A DNA stretch of 64,000 bases from Egaibacter danicus (lineage in GTDB: Bacteria; Pseudomonadota; Gammaproteobacteria; Burkholderiales; Burkholderiaceae_C). The stretch is from NCBI GenBank assembly GCA_016707075.1, contig JADJII010000003.1, forward strand, positions 349,671 through 413,670. Reading direction: 5' to 3'. Numbering within the stretch: position 1 is the first letter of the stretch; every line of letters begins with the position of its first letter. A model generated the notes under the pieces. It saw only the letters and a list, made by a program, of their open reading frames with translations. It was not told where the DNA came from and ran no database searches. This document shows positions 16,061 through 25,121 of the stretch, piece after piece. The position numbers and the translations under genes were made by a program.

Positions 16061-18504
16061 ATGAACGCCCCCGTTGACGTCTCTTTTTTTGCGCGCGCTG
16101 CCAAGCCGCTGACCAGTTACCGCAAGTACTGGGCGGCCCGTTTTGGCACGGCCAAGTTTTTGCCGATGAGCCGCAAAGAGATGGATGCATTGGGCTGGGA
16201 CAGCTGCGACATCATTCTGGTGACGGGCGATGCCTATGTGGATCACCCCAGTTTTGGCATGGCCGTCATTGGCCGCATGCTGGAAGCCCAGGGCTTTCGC
16301 GTGGGCATCATCGCACAGCCCGACTGGACCAGCGCCGAAGCCTTCAAGGCTCTGGGCAAACCCAACCTGTTTTGGGGTGTGACTGCGGGCAACATGGATT
16401 CCATGATCAACCGCTACACGGCGGATCGCAAAATCCGTAGTGACGACGCCTACACGCCTGGTGACGTCGGCGGCAAGCGGCCGGACCGTGCGGCCATTGT
16501 TTACAGCCAGCGCTGTCGCGAAGCGTTCAAGGACGCGCCCATCGTGCTGGGCGGCATCGAAGGCAGCCTGCGCCGTATTGCGCATTACGATTACTGGAGT
16601 GACAAGGTGCGCCGCAGCATTGTGATGGACGCCAAGTGCGACCTGCTGCTGTACGGCAATGCCGAGCGCGCGATTGCGGAGATTGCCCACCGCCTGGCGG
16701 CCCGCGAACCGGTTGAAAAAATCACCGATGTGCGTGGCACGGCATTTGTTCGCCGCAGCGATGATGAATCCGGCAAGGACTGGTTCGAAATCAACTCCAC
16801 CAGTGTGGACGAGCCGGGCCGCGTGGAGTCACACGTCAACCCGTACATGACCACTTCCGAGCAGGCTGCCGGGCAGGGCAGCACGTGCGCGAAAGAAGAT
16901 TCAAAAGGAGGCGCCGAAAAGTCGGAAAGCGTGAATGCTATAAAAATAATAGCTACTCACGCATATTCCACCAGGGCTGAGGGCCAAAAAAGCACTATAA
17001 ATGAGCCGAATTTGGCCATCCAGCCCCTCACCTTCATGCCAAACCCTTCGCTGTCCTCCAGCAAAGGCAAGCTGAAAGTTCCGCCGCGTGACCGCTCGGT
17101 GATTCGCCTGCCGTCTTACGAACAGGTGCGGGCCGACCCCGTGCTCTACGCCCACGCCAACCGCGTGCTGCACCTGGAGACCAACCCCGGCAACGCCCGT
17201 GCCCTGGTACAGGCGCATGGTGAAGGCACCACAGCCCGCGACGTGTGGATCACCCCGCCGCCCATCCCGCTGACCACGGCCGAGATGGACTTTGTGTTTG
17301 ACCTGCCGTATGCGCGCAGTCCGCACCCCGCGTATGCCGACGAGAACGGCAGCCATGACGGCGCCACCAAAATCCCGGCGTGGGAGATGATCCGCTTCTC
17401 GATCAACATCATGCGCGGCTGCTTTGGCGGCTGCACGTTTTGCTCCATCACCGAGCATGAAGGTCGCATCATCCAGAGTCGTTCGGAAGACTCCGTCATC
17501 AAGGAAATTGAAGACATCCGCGACAAGGTGAAAGGCTTCACCGGCACCATCTCTGACCTGGGTGGCCCCACGGCCAACATGTACCGCCTTGGCTGCAAAA
17601 GCCCCGAGATTGAAGCCGCCTGTCGCAAGCCCAGCTGCGTCTACCCCGGCATCTGCCAGAACCTGACTACCGACCACGGCCCGCTGATCCACATGTACCG
17701 CCGTGGCCGCGCGCTCAAGGGCATCAAGAAGATTTTGATTGGCTCCGGCCTGCGTTACGACCTGGCCGTGAAGAGCCCCGAGTACGTGAAAGAACTGGTG
17801 CAGCACCACGTGGGCGGTTACCTGAAGATCGCGCCTGAGCACACCGAACAGGGCCCGCTTACCAAGATGATGAAGCCCGGCATCGGCAGTTACGACAAGT
17901 TCAAGACGCTGTTCGAGAAGTACAGTGCCGAGGCGGGCAAGAAGCAGTTCCTGATCCCGTATTTCATCGCAGCCCACCCGGGTACCAGTGATGAAGACAT
18001 GATGAACCTGGCCGTATGGCTGAAGAAAACGGTTTTCGCGCGGATCAGGTGCAGACGTTTTACCCGTCACCCATGGCCACCGCCACGGCGATGTACCACA
18101 CCAACAAAAACCCGCTGCGCAAGATCACGCGTGACAGCGAAACCGTAGACATCGTGCGTGGTGACAAGCGCCGCCGCCTGCACAAGGCATTCCTGCGCTA
18201 CCACGATGCCAACAATTGGCCGCTGTTGCGTGAGGCCCTGAAAACCATGGGCCGTGCCGACCTCATCGGCAATGGCAAGCACCACCTGATCCCGACCTTC
18301 CAGCCGTTAACGGACGGTGGCTACCAGAGCGCACGACGGAAGAACTCCACCGTTGCGCCTGCGAAACCGGCTGCGCCCTTGAAAACGCCTAAATCGTCGG
18401 CCGCGCCGGCACGTGGCCGCATGCTGACGCAACACACCGGCTTGCCACCAAGGGTCACCGGGTCAGCGAAACCGAGCGCCAAGCTCGCTCGCAAGACCAG
18501 CTAA
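16061..18504 (+). CDS. ygiQ: YgiQ-family radical SAM protein, with one frameshift and an in-frame repeat insertion
   Basis: About 814 residues after repair. The radical-SAM cluster motif is C454-x3-C458-x2-C461 (RGCFGGCTFCS), preceded by an N-terminal YgiQ domain starting SRKEMDALGWDSCDIILVTGDAYVDHPSFG. The function of YgiQ is unknown. The frame breaks at 18026-18029: AAG AAA ACG should read AAG AAA AAC GGT, giving WLKKNGFRADQVQTFYPSP, so one A is missing in an A run. Residues 293-312 are encoded by the 59-bp repeat, in a region that is variable between orthologues. The C-terminal tail is Ala/Pro/Lys-rich. Confidence 0.9.
16937..16995 (+). repeat. 59-bp dispersed element, copy 2 (inside ygiQ, in frame)
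   Basis: It starts GCTATAAAAATAATAGC and contains CTCACGCATATTCCACC. It begins exactly at a codon boundary of ygiQ (codon 293) and is translated AIKIIATHAYSTRAEG, the same frame as copies 4 and 5. Confidence 0.9.
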
Positions 18505-18610
18505 TCGGGCCCGCTTGCGGGCTCTGGCCGCAAGCGCATCCGCCAGACGACGATCTGGATCAAGGTCACAGCTGCTGCATGGTGCAACAATGCATCGGTC
18601 AGGAGTGCCC

Positions 18611-19528
18611 ATGCTCGTTTTTCTTCCCCCTTTTGTGCGCGGTGCCATCGCGATGGTTCTGCTGGTGTTGAACACGCTGTTCTGGTGTGCGTGGTTGTTT
18701 GCCTTTGCGCTGGTGAAACTGGTGTTGCCATTTGCCTTCATACGCAAATTGATCGACCCGGTGCTCAACACGATTGCCACGATGTGGATCGCGTGCAACA
18801 GCGGCTGGATGCGGTTGACACAACCCACCCGGTGGGACGTTGCGGGTGTTGAGGCGCTGACCTACGCCGGCTGGTATCTGGTGAATTGCAACCACCAGTC
18901 GTGGGTAGATATTTTTGTGCTTCAGCACCTGCTGAACCGGCGCATTCCGCTGCTGAAGTTTTTTCTCAAACAGCAGCTGATTTATGTGCCCGTCATCGGG
19001 CTGGCCTGGTGGGCGCTGGACTTTCCGTTCATGAAACGCCACAGCAAGGCCGCGCTGCGCAAACACCCCGAGCTGCGCCTGCAGGACCGGGAGGCCACCC
19101 GCCGCGCCTGCGAAAAGTTTGCACTGGTGCCCACCAGCGTGATGAACTTTGCGGAAGGCACACGCTTCACCCCTCGTAAGCACCAGGTACAGGCTTCACC
19201 GTACAAACACCTGCTCAAACCCAAAGCGGGTGCGCTGGCACTGGCGCTGAACGTGATGGGCGAGCGGTTTCATTCGCTGGTGGACGTGACCATCGTGTAC
19301 CCGGCTGGCGTGCCCACGTTCTGGCAGTTTTTGTGTGGCCAGACACCCGAGGTGGTGGTGCGCATGCAGCAAATTCCCATCCCCGGCGAATTCTGCACCG
19401 ATGACTATGACGAGAACCCCGCGTTCCGCACGCGGTTTCAGGCCTGGTTGAGCGACATCTGGCAGGCCAAGGACCAGCAGATGGGCGAACTGATCTCGTC
19501 CCGTGCAGGGATCGGTAAAAAGGGCTGA
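18611..19528 (+). CDS. 1-acyl-glycerol-3-phosphate/lysophospholipid acyltransferase (PlsC superfamily, YihG-like)
   Basis: 305 residues from the ATG at 18611 (AGGAG at 18601-18605). One or two N-terminal membrane helices span about residues 10-40. The acyltransferase motifs are NHQSWVD (His-x4-Asp catalytic pair), FPFMKRH, and NFAEGTRFTPRK (motif III, the glycerophosphate site), then VYPAGVPTFW. The length and motifs resemble YihG/YihY-neighbour acyltransferases, which transfer acyl chains onto lysophospholipids at the inner membrane. The exact acceptor is unknown. Confidence 0.87.
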   Translation: MLVFLPPFVRGAIAMVLLVLNTLFWCAWLFAFALVKLVLPFAFIRKLIDPVLNTIATMWIACNSGWMRLTQPTRWDVAGVEALTYAGWYLVNCNHQSWVDIFVLQHLLNRRIPLLKFFLKQQLIYVPVIGLAWWALDFPFMKRHSKAALRKHPELRLQDREATRRACEKFALVPTSVMNFAEGTRFTPRKHQVQASPYKHLLKPKAGALALALNVMGERFHSLVDVTIVYPAGVPTFWQFLCGQTPEVVVRMQQIPIPGEFCTDDYDENPAFRTRFQAWLSDIWQAKDQQMGELISSRAGIGKKG

Positions 19529-19534
19529 TTCTAA

Positions 19535-19593
19535 GAGTAAAATAGGGCCTTAGCCCTCGTCCACTATGCGTGAGTAGCTATTATTTTGATAGC
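19535..19593 (-). repeat. 59-bp dispersed element, copy 3 (supplies the stop of the CoA-transferase gene)
   Basis: Read on the minus strand it begins GCTATCAAAATAATAGC and continues TACTCACGCATAGTGG. The TAA inside its first hairpin (19581-19583) is the stop codon of the CoA-transferase gene. The element lies between that gene and the convergent acyltransferase gene. Confidence 0.87.
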
Positions 19594-20498
19594 GTATGCA
19601 GCGGAATATCTTTTGCCACCGCCAGTGCGTCCAGCTGCTGGCGCGTCTGACTGAGCAGAAACGTCGCAATCGCTTGGTGTGTGGCTAGCGTGAACAGGGA
19701 ACGAATGTCAGAAGCCGCCACACCCGCTGCCTGGCACAGTGCTGCAGCAAAGTGCGGCTCCAGTGCGGCGACCGCCACGCGGCCGTCCTTGCAGGCATAC
19801 ACACGGTAGCCTGCGTGTGAGCCGCCAACCGAGCCTGTGGGCTGTGTCAGGCCCCAGGTTCGGGGCAGGGCGAGCCAGGTGGCGGCGTCGGCCAGTGCCA
19901 CTTCCTGAAACGTGCCTTTGCCCGATGTTTTTTGAACCAGCACGGCCTGGAGGGCGGCTTCACTGGCCATGACAGCGCCTGCCATGTCAGCGAACAGCGT
20001 GGCGGGCAGATCCAGCCCGGTGACCAGACCGGCTTCGGCCAGATAGGTCAGGTCATGGCCAGGCTCTTCAGCCCGCGCGCCCAAAGCACCCACGATGGCG
20101 ACCATCGAAAGTGAGGGGTACAACTTGTGCAGCTTCTTCCAGCTCAAGCCCAGTTTGTCGAGTGCAGACGGGCGAAACGAGGTGAGCAGCACGTCGGTGC
20201 GCGCCAGTTCCTTGTGCAGCGCGGCCTGGCCTTTGTCGCTCTTCAGGTCGGCTGTCATGACCTTGATGCCTGCATGCAGCGTGGCGTAGGCGGTCGGGTT
20301 GTATTGGCCCATCGGGTCACCCGAGGTGCCTGCGGGCGCACCTTTAGGGCCGGGCGGCTCCACTTTCAGGCAGGTTGCGCCCAGGGCTTTCAGGCGCATG
20401 AATGCGGCCGGGCCAGGAAGATTGAGCGCCAGGCTCAGCACGCGCACGCCACGCAAGGGCTTCAGGGGAGAGGAAGAAACAGAGGTCATGGTGACCAC
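19581..20498 (-). CDS. CoA-transferase family III protein (CaiB/Frc/alpha-methylacyl-CoA racemase type)
   Basis: 305 residues if the GTG at 20498 is the start (GAGG 6 bp upstream); ATG at 20489 is an alternative. The N-terminus LKPLRGVRVLSLALNLPGPA is typical, but the catalytic Asp of transferases is not clearly seen at the usual position, and the protein is shorter than full CaiB proteins (about 400), as in racemase-like members. The C-terminus ends IPLHTLSK, the last four residues coming from the 59-bp repeat. It lies 37 bp downstream of pobA on the same strand. The substrate is unknown. Confidence 0.75.
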   Translation of the reverse strand: MVTMTSVSSSPLKPLRGVRVLSLALNLPGPAAFMRLKALGATCLKVEPPGPKGAPAGTSGDPMGQYNPTAYATLHAGIKVMTADLKSDKGQAALHKELARTDVLLTSFRPSALDKLGLSWKKLHKLYPSLSMVAIVGALGARAEEPGHDLTYLAEAGLVTGLDLPATLFADMAGAVMASEAALQAVLVQKTSGKGTFQEVALADAATWLALPRTWGLTQPTGSVGGSHAGYRVYACKDGRVAVAALEPHFAAALCQAAGVAASDIRSLFTLATHQAIATFLLSQTRQQLDALAVAKDIPLHTLSK

Positions 20499-20535
20499 AA
20501 TCTACCTCAAATGAAACCGTCGGAACTGAAGCGTT

Positions 20536-21726
20536 TTATTTCCGGTCGCCAAAGTCCAGTGGCAGACCCACGTAGTTTTCAGCGATGGTGCGGGAGCCCG
20601 CTTCGGAGTTGAGCAAATAGTCCAGCTCGGCTTCCTGAAACTTGGCGACGATGGCACCGTCATCCGGAAAGCGGTGCATCAGCTGCGTGAACCACCACGA
20701 GAAGCGCTCACCCCGCCAGATGCGCTTGAGGCAGCGCTCGGAGTAGGTGTCAATCCCGGCCTCGGACTTGTCCTTGTAGAACTCAATGATGGCGTTGGAG
20801 AGGTATTTCACGTCCGTAGCCGCCAGGTTCAGGCCCTTGGCTCCGGTGGGCGGCACGATGTGGCCCGCGTCACCTGCCAGGAACATGCGGCCAAAGCGCA
20901 TGGGCTCGGTGATGAAACTGCGCAGCGGTGCAATGCTTTTCTCGATGGACGGCCCAGTGATGAGCTTGTCGCGCCCTTCCTCGTCCAGGCGCAGGCGCAA
21001 CTCCTGCCAGAACGCGGCGTCGGTCCATTCCTCCACCTTGTCGGTCAGTGGCACCTGCAGGTAGTAGCGACTGCGCGTCTTGCTGCGTTGTGAACACAAG
21101 GCGAAGCCGCGCGGGCTGTTGATGTAAATGAGTTCATCATGCACCGGCGGTGTGTCGGACAGCAGGCCCAGCCAGCCAAACGGGTACACCTTTTCGAATT
21201 CGGTGATCGCACTGCGCGGTGCACTGGCCCGGCATACGCCGTGAAAGCCGTCGCAGCCGGCGATAAAGTCACATTCGATCTCGAATTTCTTGCCGTCTTT
21301 CTCATACGTGACGCGCGGCTTTTTGCTGTCGAAATCATGCACGGCCACGTTGTGGGCTTCGTACACGGTGGGCAGCCCGGCCGCGGCGCGGGCATCCATC
21401 AGGTCTTTGGTCAGCTCGGTCTGGCCATAAACCATGACGTTTTTGCCACCGGTAAGCCTGTTCATGTCCACCCGGTGGCGTTTGCCGTTGTAGAGCATTT
21501 CGATACCGCCGTGCACCAAACCCTCTTTGTGCATGCGCTGGCCCACGCCAGCTTCGTCCAGCAGGTCGATGCACACCTGCTCCAGAATGCCGGCGCGGAT
21601 GCGCGTGAGCACGTAGTCGCCAGTCTGGCGTTCCAGAACGATCGCGTCGATACCGGCCTTGTGCAGCAACTGGCCGAGCAGCAGGCCAGACGGGCCTGCA
21701 CCGATGATGGCAACCTGGGTACGCAT
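20536..21726 (-). CDS. pobA: 4-hydroxybenzoate 3-monooxygenase
   Basis: 396 residues, the usual PobA length, from the ATG at 21726 with AGGAG upstream. VAIIGAGPSGLLLGQLLHKAG is the FAD Rossmann motif, ERQTGDYVLTRIRAGILE is a PobA signature, GCDGFHGVCRAS is the DG motif, and FLAGDAGHIVPPTGAKGLNLA is the GD motif. The enzyme hydroxylates 4-hydroxybenzoate to protocatechuate with NADPH. It is divergent from an IclR-type regulator with a direct-repeat operator between them. Protocatechuate ring-cleavage genes are not in the window. Confidence 0.95.
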   Translation of the reverse strand: MRTQVAIIGAGPSGLLLGQLLHKAGIDAIVLERQTGDYVLTRIRAGILEQVCIDLLDEAGVGQRMHKEGLVHGGIEMLYNGKRHRVDMNRLTGGKNVMVYGQTELTKDLMDARAAAGLPTVYEAHNVAVHDFDSKKPRVTYEKDGKKFEIECDFIAGCDGFHGVCRASAPRSAITEFEKVYPFGWLGLLSDTPPVHDELIYINSPRGFALCSQRSKTRSRYYLQVPLTDKVEEWTDAAFWQELRLRLDEEGRDKLITGPSIEKSIAPLRSFITEPMRFGRMFLAGDAGHIVPPTGAKGLNLAATDVKYLSNAIIEFYKDKSEAGIDTYSERCLKRIWRGERFSWWFTQLMHRFPDDGAIVAKFQEAELDYLLNSEAGSRTIAENYVGLPLDFGDRK

Positions 21727-21800
21727 GAAAAGTCTCCTTAGTGAAAGCTGTTGCAAGGTTAGGGGAGATCCACGCCTTTTGCCAGTGGTGTGGCTTGTCA

Positions 21801-21834
21801 TTGCGCGATGATCGTCGTTCTTGCGCGGTGATCG
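21801..21834. promoter_or_regulatory. Tandem direct-repeat operator between pobA and the IclR-type regulator
   Basis: TTGCGCGATGATCG (21801-21814) and TTGCGCGGTGATCG (21821-21834) are direct repeats with one mismatch and a 20-bp period, about two helical turns. PobR/PcaU-type IclR activators bind direct repeats in the shared promoter region of their targets, so this is a likely binding site. Confidence 0.65.
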
Positions 21835-21855
21835 CACAACGTTTACAGTCTGCGC

Positions 21856-22641
21856 ATGACGATTGCAAAAGCAGACCTGATCGAAGGCATGGCCAAAGGC
21901 ATGGCGGTGCTGGAGAGCTTTGACACCGAGCGCCAGCGGCTCAACGCAACGCTGGCTGCGCAGCGAGCGGGCATCACCCGCGCGTCTGCCCGCAGGCATT
22001 TGCTGACGCTGACCCATCTGGGCTATCTGGAAACCGATGGCAGCTACTTCTGGCTGTCTGCCAAGGTGCTGCGGTTTTCCGGCAGTTACCTGTCGTCAGC
22101 GCGGCTACCCCGGCTGTTGCAGCCCACGTTGAGCCGTTTGACGGCCCTGACGCAGGAATCCTTTTCAGCCGTGGTGCTGGATGGGCACGAGGTGGTGATT
22201 GTGGCGCGCAGCGGCATTGACCTGCGGGTATCTGCCGCCAGTGCCAGCGGGGTGCTGGCTTATGGCCTGCACCTGGGCGCCCGGCTGCCGGCGCATGTCA
22301 CGTCCACCGGCCGGGTGTTGCTGGCGGCGCTTCCCAAAACCGAATTCAATCGCTGGCTGAAAGGGCGCACGTTGCCGCGCCTGACGGCGCACACCATCAC
22401 GGATGCCAAACGGCTGCGCGACGTGATTGAGCAGGTGCGGGCGGACGACTATTGCCTGGCCAGTGAAGAGCATGAGCTGGGCATCCACGCGCTGTCGGTG
22501 CCGGTACGCAATCTGCAGGGCAAAACGGTTGCCGCAGTGAACGTGGTTGCGCCGCTGGGGCGACTGCCTGCCACCATGATGCGGCAAACCCTGCTGCCAC
22601 TGCTGATTGAGGCCGCCAATGAAATACGCCCCCTGATTTAG
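21856..22641 (+). CDS. pobR: IclR-family transcriptional regulator (PobR/PcaU-like)
   Basis: 261 residues. An N-terminal winged helix (FDTERQRLNATLAAQRAGITRASARRHLLTLTHLGYLE) is followed by an IclR effector domain with GAR-LPAHVTSTGRVLLAAL, DDYCLASEEHELGIHALSVPV and a closing AANEIRPLI. PobR, PcaU and PcaR of this family sense 4-hydroxybenzoate or protocatechuate. The divergent position next to pobA and the direct-repeat site suggest it activates pobA. The symbol is by context and family, not proof. Confidence 0.82.
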   Translation: MTIAKADLIEGMAKGMAVLESFDTERQRLNATLAAQRAGITRASARRHLLTLTHLGYLETDGSYFWLSAKVLRFSGSYLSSARLPRLLQPTLSRLTALTQESFSAVVLDGHEVVIVARSGIDLRVSAASASGVLAYGLHLGARLPAHVTSTGRVLLAALPKTEFNRWLKGRTLPRLTAHTITDAKRLRDVIEQVRADDYCLASEEHELGIHALSVPVRNLQGKTVAAVNVVAPLGRLPATMMRQTLLPLLIEAANEIRPLI

Positions 22642-22647
22642 GGGGCG
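22627..22647 (+). terminator. Stem-loop over the stop codon of the IclR-type gene
   Basis: CGCCCCC (22627-22633) pairs with GGGGGCG (22641-22647) across a 7-nt loop that includes the stop codon. Only a weak T-rich tail follows (TGTTTTGG at 22661-22668). It may act as a terminator between the convergent genes. Confidence 0.45.
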
Positions 22648-22678
22648 TCATCAGCGGGCGTGTTTTGGTTGGTGCCGC

Positions 22679-24316
22679 TTATTTGCGCACGACGGCTTCG
22701 CCCGGGTCAAACTCGGCGGCCTTAATCGGGCTCTTGGCCGCGATATAGGCTTTCAACACGTCAGCGTCCACAAAGCCGGTGTCCACATAGCTCTTGTGGG
22801 TGGTGAGTTTGGGATAACCATCACCACCCGCAGCCTGGAAATTGTTGACCGTCATGCGGTAAGTCTTGGCAGGGTCAATCGGCACGCCCTTGATTGCTGC
22901 GCTGGTCACCGCGTTGCCGGTGATCACCAGGTTGACGCCAGCGAATTGCGGGAACGCCCCAGAACCGACCGACATTTTTGCCGCAGCGTTGAGGTAAGCC
23001 ATGGCTTCGGCACCGGTCAGGTCAACCGTCGTCACCGTATTGCCAAAAGGTTGGACCTTCAGCACGTCCTTGTAGGTCAGCTTGCCGGCAGGCAGCGACT
23101 CGCGCACGCCACCAGAATTCACCACGGCAAAGTCAGCGCGCGTCTTCTCCATCATGGCCCGAGCTATCAATACCCCCATGGAAGCTGGTTTGGCACGTAC
23201 CACCGCGCGATCACCTTCGAGCTTGCCGTCGGTAGAGCCAATTTCAACATTCAGCTTCTGTTGCCCGAACTCCTGATAGGGTGTCAGCATGGCCAGCATA
23301 TCCTTGTCTTCGGCGATGGCCACGGTGTAGGGCACCTTGCTGGTCTTGCCGTCGGCCGCCTTGACCGATTTCTTCAGGTTGACGGGGATCAGCGCGTATT
23401 TCACCAGCTTGAAATCGCCATTACGGTATTCAAAATCGGCGCGGCCCACGTACTTGCCCCACTCATGGGCCTGCACCACCCAGGTGCCGTTTTGCCGGTC
23501 CGGCTTGCATTCAGTGCCCGGCACGTATTCGCGGTCCAGCACGTTTTCGGCCTTCATGCAGGCGGGGTTCTGGGTGTGTCCGCCCACCACCATGTCGATA
23601 CCCTTCACGGCACGTGCCATTTCCACGTCGCCCACGGCCTGCGTGCCATGGTTACCGTTTTCATAATGCCCCATGTGCGTGGCAGCAATCACCACGTCAG
23701 CCTTGGTGCGCAGCTCGGGCACCACTTTGGCCGCCTCGGCAATCACGCTGCGGAACTCGATGTTCTTCACGTTGTCCGGGTGCACCATCTTGAAGGTGTC
23801 TTCCGTCGTGAGGCCCATCACGCCGACGCGCACGCCACCCAGCGAGAAGATTTTGTAGGGTTCAAACATACGCTCGCCACGGTCATAAATATTGGCGGCC
23901 AGCATCGGGAATTTGATCAAATCCCGTTGCATCTTCAGCACAAACAGTGGTTTGTCGAACTCGTGGTTGCCCACGGCCATGGCATCGTAGCCCAGAAGAT
24001 TCATGCCTTTGAAGTCGGGCACGGCGTCCTGCAGGTCAGACTCGGGCACGCCGGTGTTCACGTCGCCACCGTCCAGCAGCAGGCTGTAGCCGCCCGACGC
24101 CTTGACTTCGGCGCGGATGCCGTCAATCAGCGTCTTGCGGGCTGCCATGCCGTATTCGCCATCGCCGTTCTTCCAGAACCGGCCATGGTGGTCGTTGGTG
24201 TGCAGGATGGTGATGCGGTAGGTTTTGTCTTTTTCCGGTCCGCCAGAACCCATGCTGGAGCAGGCGGCCAGAGCAAAGGCCAGGGTGGAATAGACAAGGG
24301 GTTTGACGAATTTCAT
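22679..24316 (-). CDS. 5'-nucleotidase/UshA-like metallophosphatase lipoprotein
   Basis: 545 residues from the ATG at 24316. The signal peptide ends in a lipobox (ALAACSS), so it is likely a lipoprotein facing the periplasm. The metallophosphatase domain shows ITILHTNDHHGRF, LLLDGGDVNTG, AVGNHEFD, VIAATHMGHYENG and VVGGHTQNP. The C-terminal 5'-nucleotidase domain has VVNSGGVRESLPAG and NNFQAAGGDGYP. UshA/NadN-type enzymes dephosphorylate external nucleotides (NadN also cleaves NAD) to release nucleosides. It lies on the same strand 80 bp after livF and may be separately transcribed. Confidence 0.9.
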   Translation of the reverse strand: MKFVKPLVYSTLAFALAACSSMGSGGPEKDKTYRITILHTNDHHGRFWKNGDGEYGMAARKTLIDGIRAEVKASGGYSLLLDGGDVNTGVPESDLQDAVPDFKGMNLLGYDAMAVGNHEFDKPLFVLKMQRDLIKFPMLAANIYDRGERMFEPYKIFSLGGVRVGVMGLTTEDTFKMVHPDNVKNIEFRSVIAEAAKVVPELRTKADVVIAATHMGHYENGNHGTQAVGDVEMARAVKGIDMVVGGHTQNPACMKAENVLDREYVPGTECKPDRQNGTWVVQAHEWGKYVGRADFEYRNGDFKLVKYALIPVNLKKSVKAADGKTSKVPYTVAIAEDKDMLAMLTPYQEFGQQKLNVEIGSTDGKLEGDRAVVRAKPASMGVLIARAMMEKTRADFAVVNSGGVRESLPAGKLTYKDVLKVQPFGNTVTTVDLTGAEAMAYLNAAAKMSVGSGAFPQFAGVNLVITGNAVTSAAIKGVPIDPAKTYRMTVNNFQAAGGDGYPKLTTHKSYVDTGFVDADVLKAYIAAKSPIKAAEFDPGEAVVRK

Positions 24317-24396
24317 GGGCTGGATCCGTAGGTGAGTTAACGATGGATGGAACAATTATGGCCCCATTTGATGTCAGGTCAACTGACCACGGCACG

Positions 24397-25119
24397 CTAC
24401 ACGCCCAGGTGCTGCTCCAGCAGTTCGGGCTGGGCCGTCAGTTCGTCTGAAGTCCCAGCGAAGACAACCTGGCCCTTGACCAGAATCACGTTGCGGTCGG
24501 TAATTTGCGTGACGTGTTTCCAGTTTTTGTCCACGATCACACTGCTGATACCCGATTCGCGCACCATCTGGCAGATACGCCAGATCTCGCGTGCAATCAG
24601 CGGCGCCAGTCCCTCCGTGGCTTCGTCCAGAATGAGCACGTCGGGGTTGGTCATCAGCGCACGGCCGATGGTCAGCATCTGCTGCTCACCGCCGCTGAGC
24701 TGCTGGCCGCCATGGCCCAGGCGCTCCTTCAGGCGGGGGAAGGTGTCGAGCACGCGCTCGTAAGTCCAGTCCTGTTGCCCGCGTGTGCCGGGCCGGGCCG
24801 CCATCTTGAGGTTTTCCACCACACTCAGGTTGCCGAAAATGCCGCGGCCTTCGGGCACATAGGCGATGCCCATCTGCGCAATTTCAAACGGCGCGCGGCC
24901 CGTCATGGGTTTGCCCATGATGTCTACCGTGCCGGAACGCGGCTTGACCAGCCCCATGATACTTTTGAGCAGCGTGCTTTTGCCCATGCCGTTGCGCCCC
25001 ATCAGGCCGATGGTTTCGCCGCGTGCCACGGAAAAATCGATGCCGCGCAGGACGTGGCTGGCACCGTAATAGGTGTTCAGGCCTGTGGCGTGGATAAGGC
25101 GTTCGCCAGTGGTGCTCAA
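24397..25119 (-). CDS. livF: Branched-chain-type ABC transporter ATP-binding protein LivF
   Basis: 240 residues. Walker A is GLMGRNGMGKSTLLKS, the signature LSGGEQQMLTIGRAL, Walker B VLILDEATEGLAPL. IAYVPEGRGIFGNLSV is a typical LivF/UrtE Q-loop region. It is the last gene of the liv-type operon and starts 2 bp after the livG stop. It energises uptake together with LivG. Confidence 0.92.
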   Translation of the reverse strand: MSTTGERLIHATGLNTYYGASHVLRGIDFSVARGETIGLMGRNGMGKSTLLKSIMGLVKPRSGTVDIMGKPMTGRAPFEIAQMGIAYVPEGRGIFGNLSVVENLKMAARPGTRGQQDWTYERVLDTFPRLKERLGHGGQQLSGGEQQMLTIGRALMTNPDVLILDEATEGLAPLIAREIWRICQMVRESGISSVIVDKNWKHVTQITDRNVILVKGQVVFAGTSDELTAQPELLEQHLGV

Positions 25120-25121
25120 GG

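Noticed and set aside
18001..18060. Programmed frameshift in ygiQ
   Set aside because: The A run is short, no stimulatory structure or slip heptamer with downstream stop logic is seen, and the same kind of homopolymer error recurs in unrelated genes.
22796..24331. A 511-codon open frame on the plus strand across the nucleotidase gene
   Set aside because: It is antisense to a lipoprotein with clear metallophosphatase motifs and shows no known motif itself; high G+C codon use leaves the antisense frame open.
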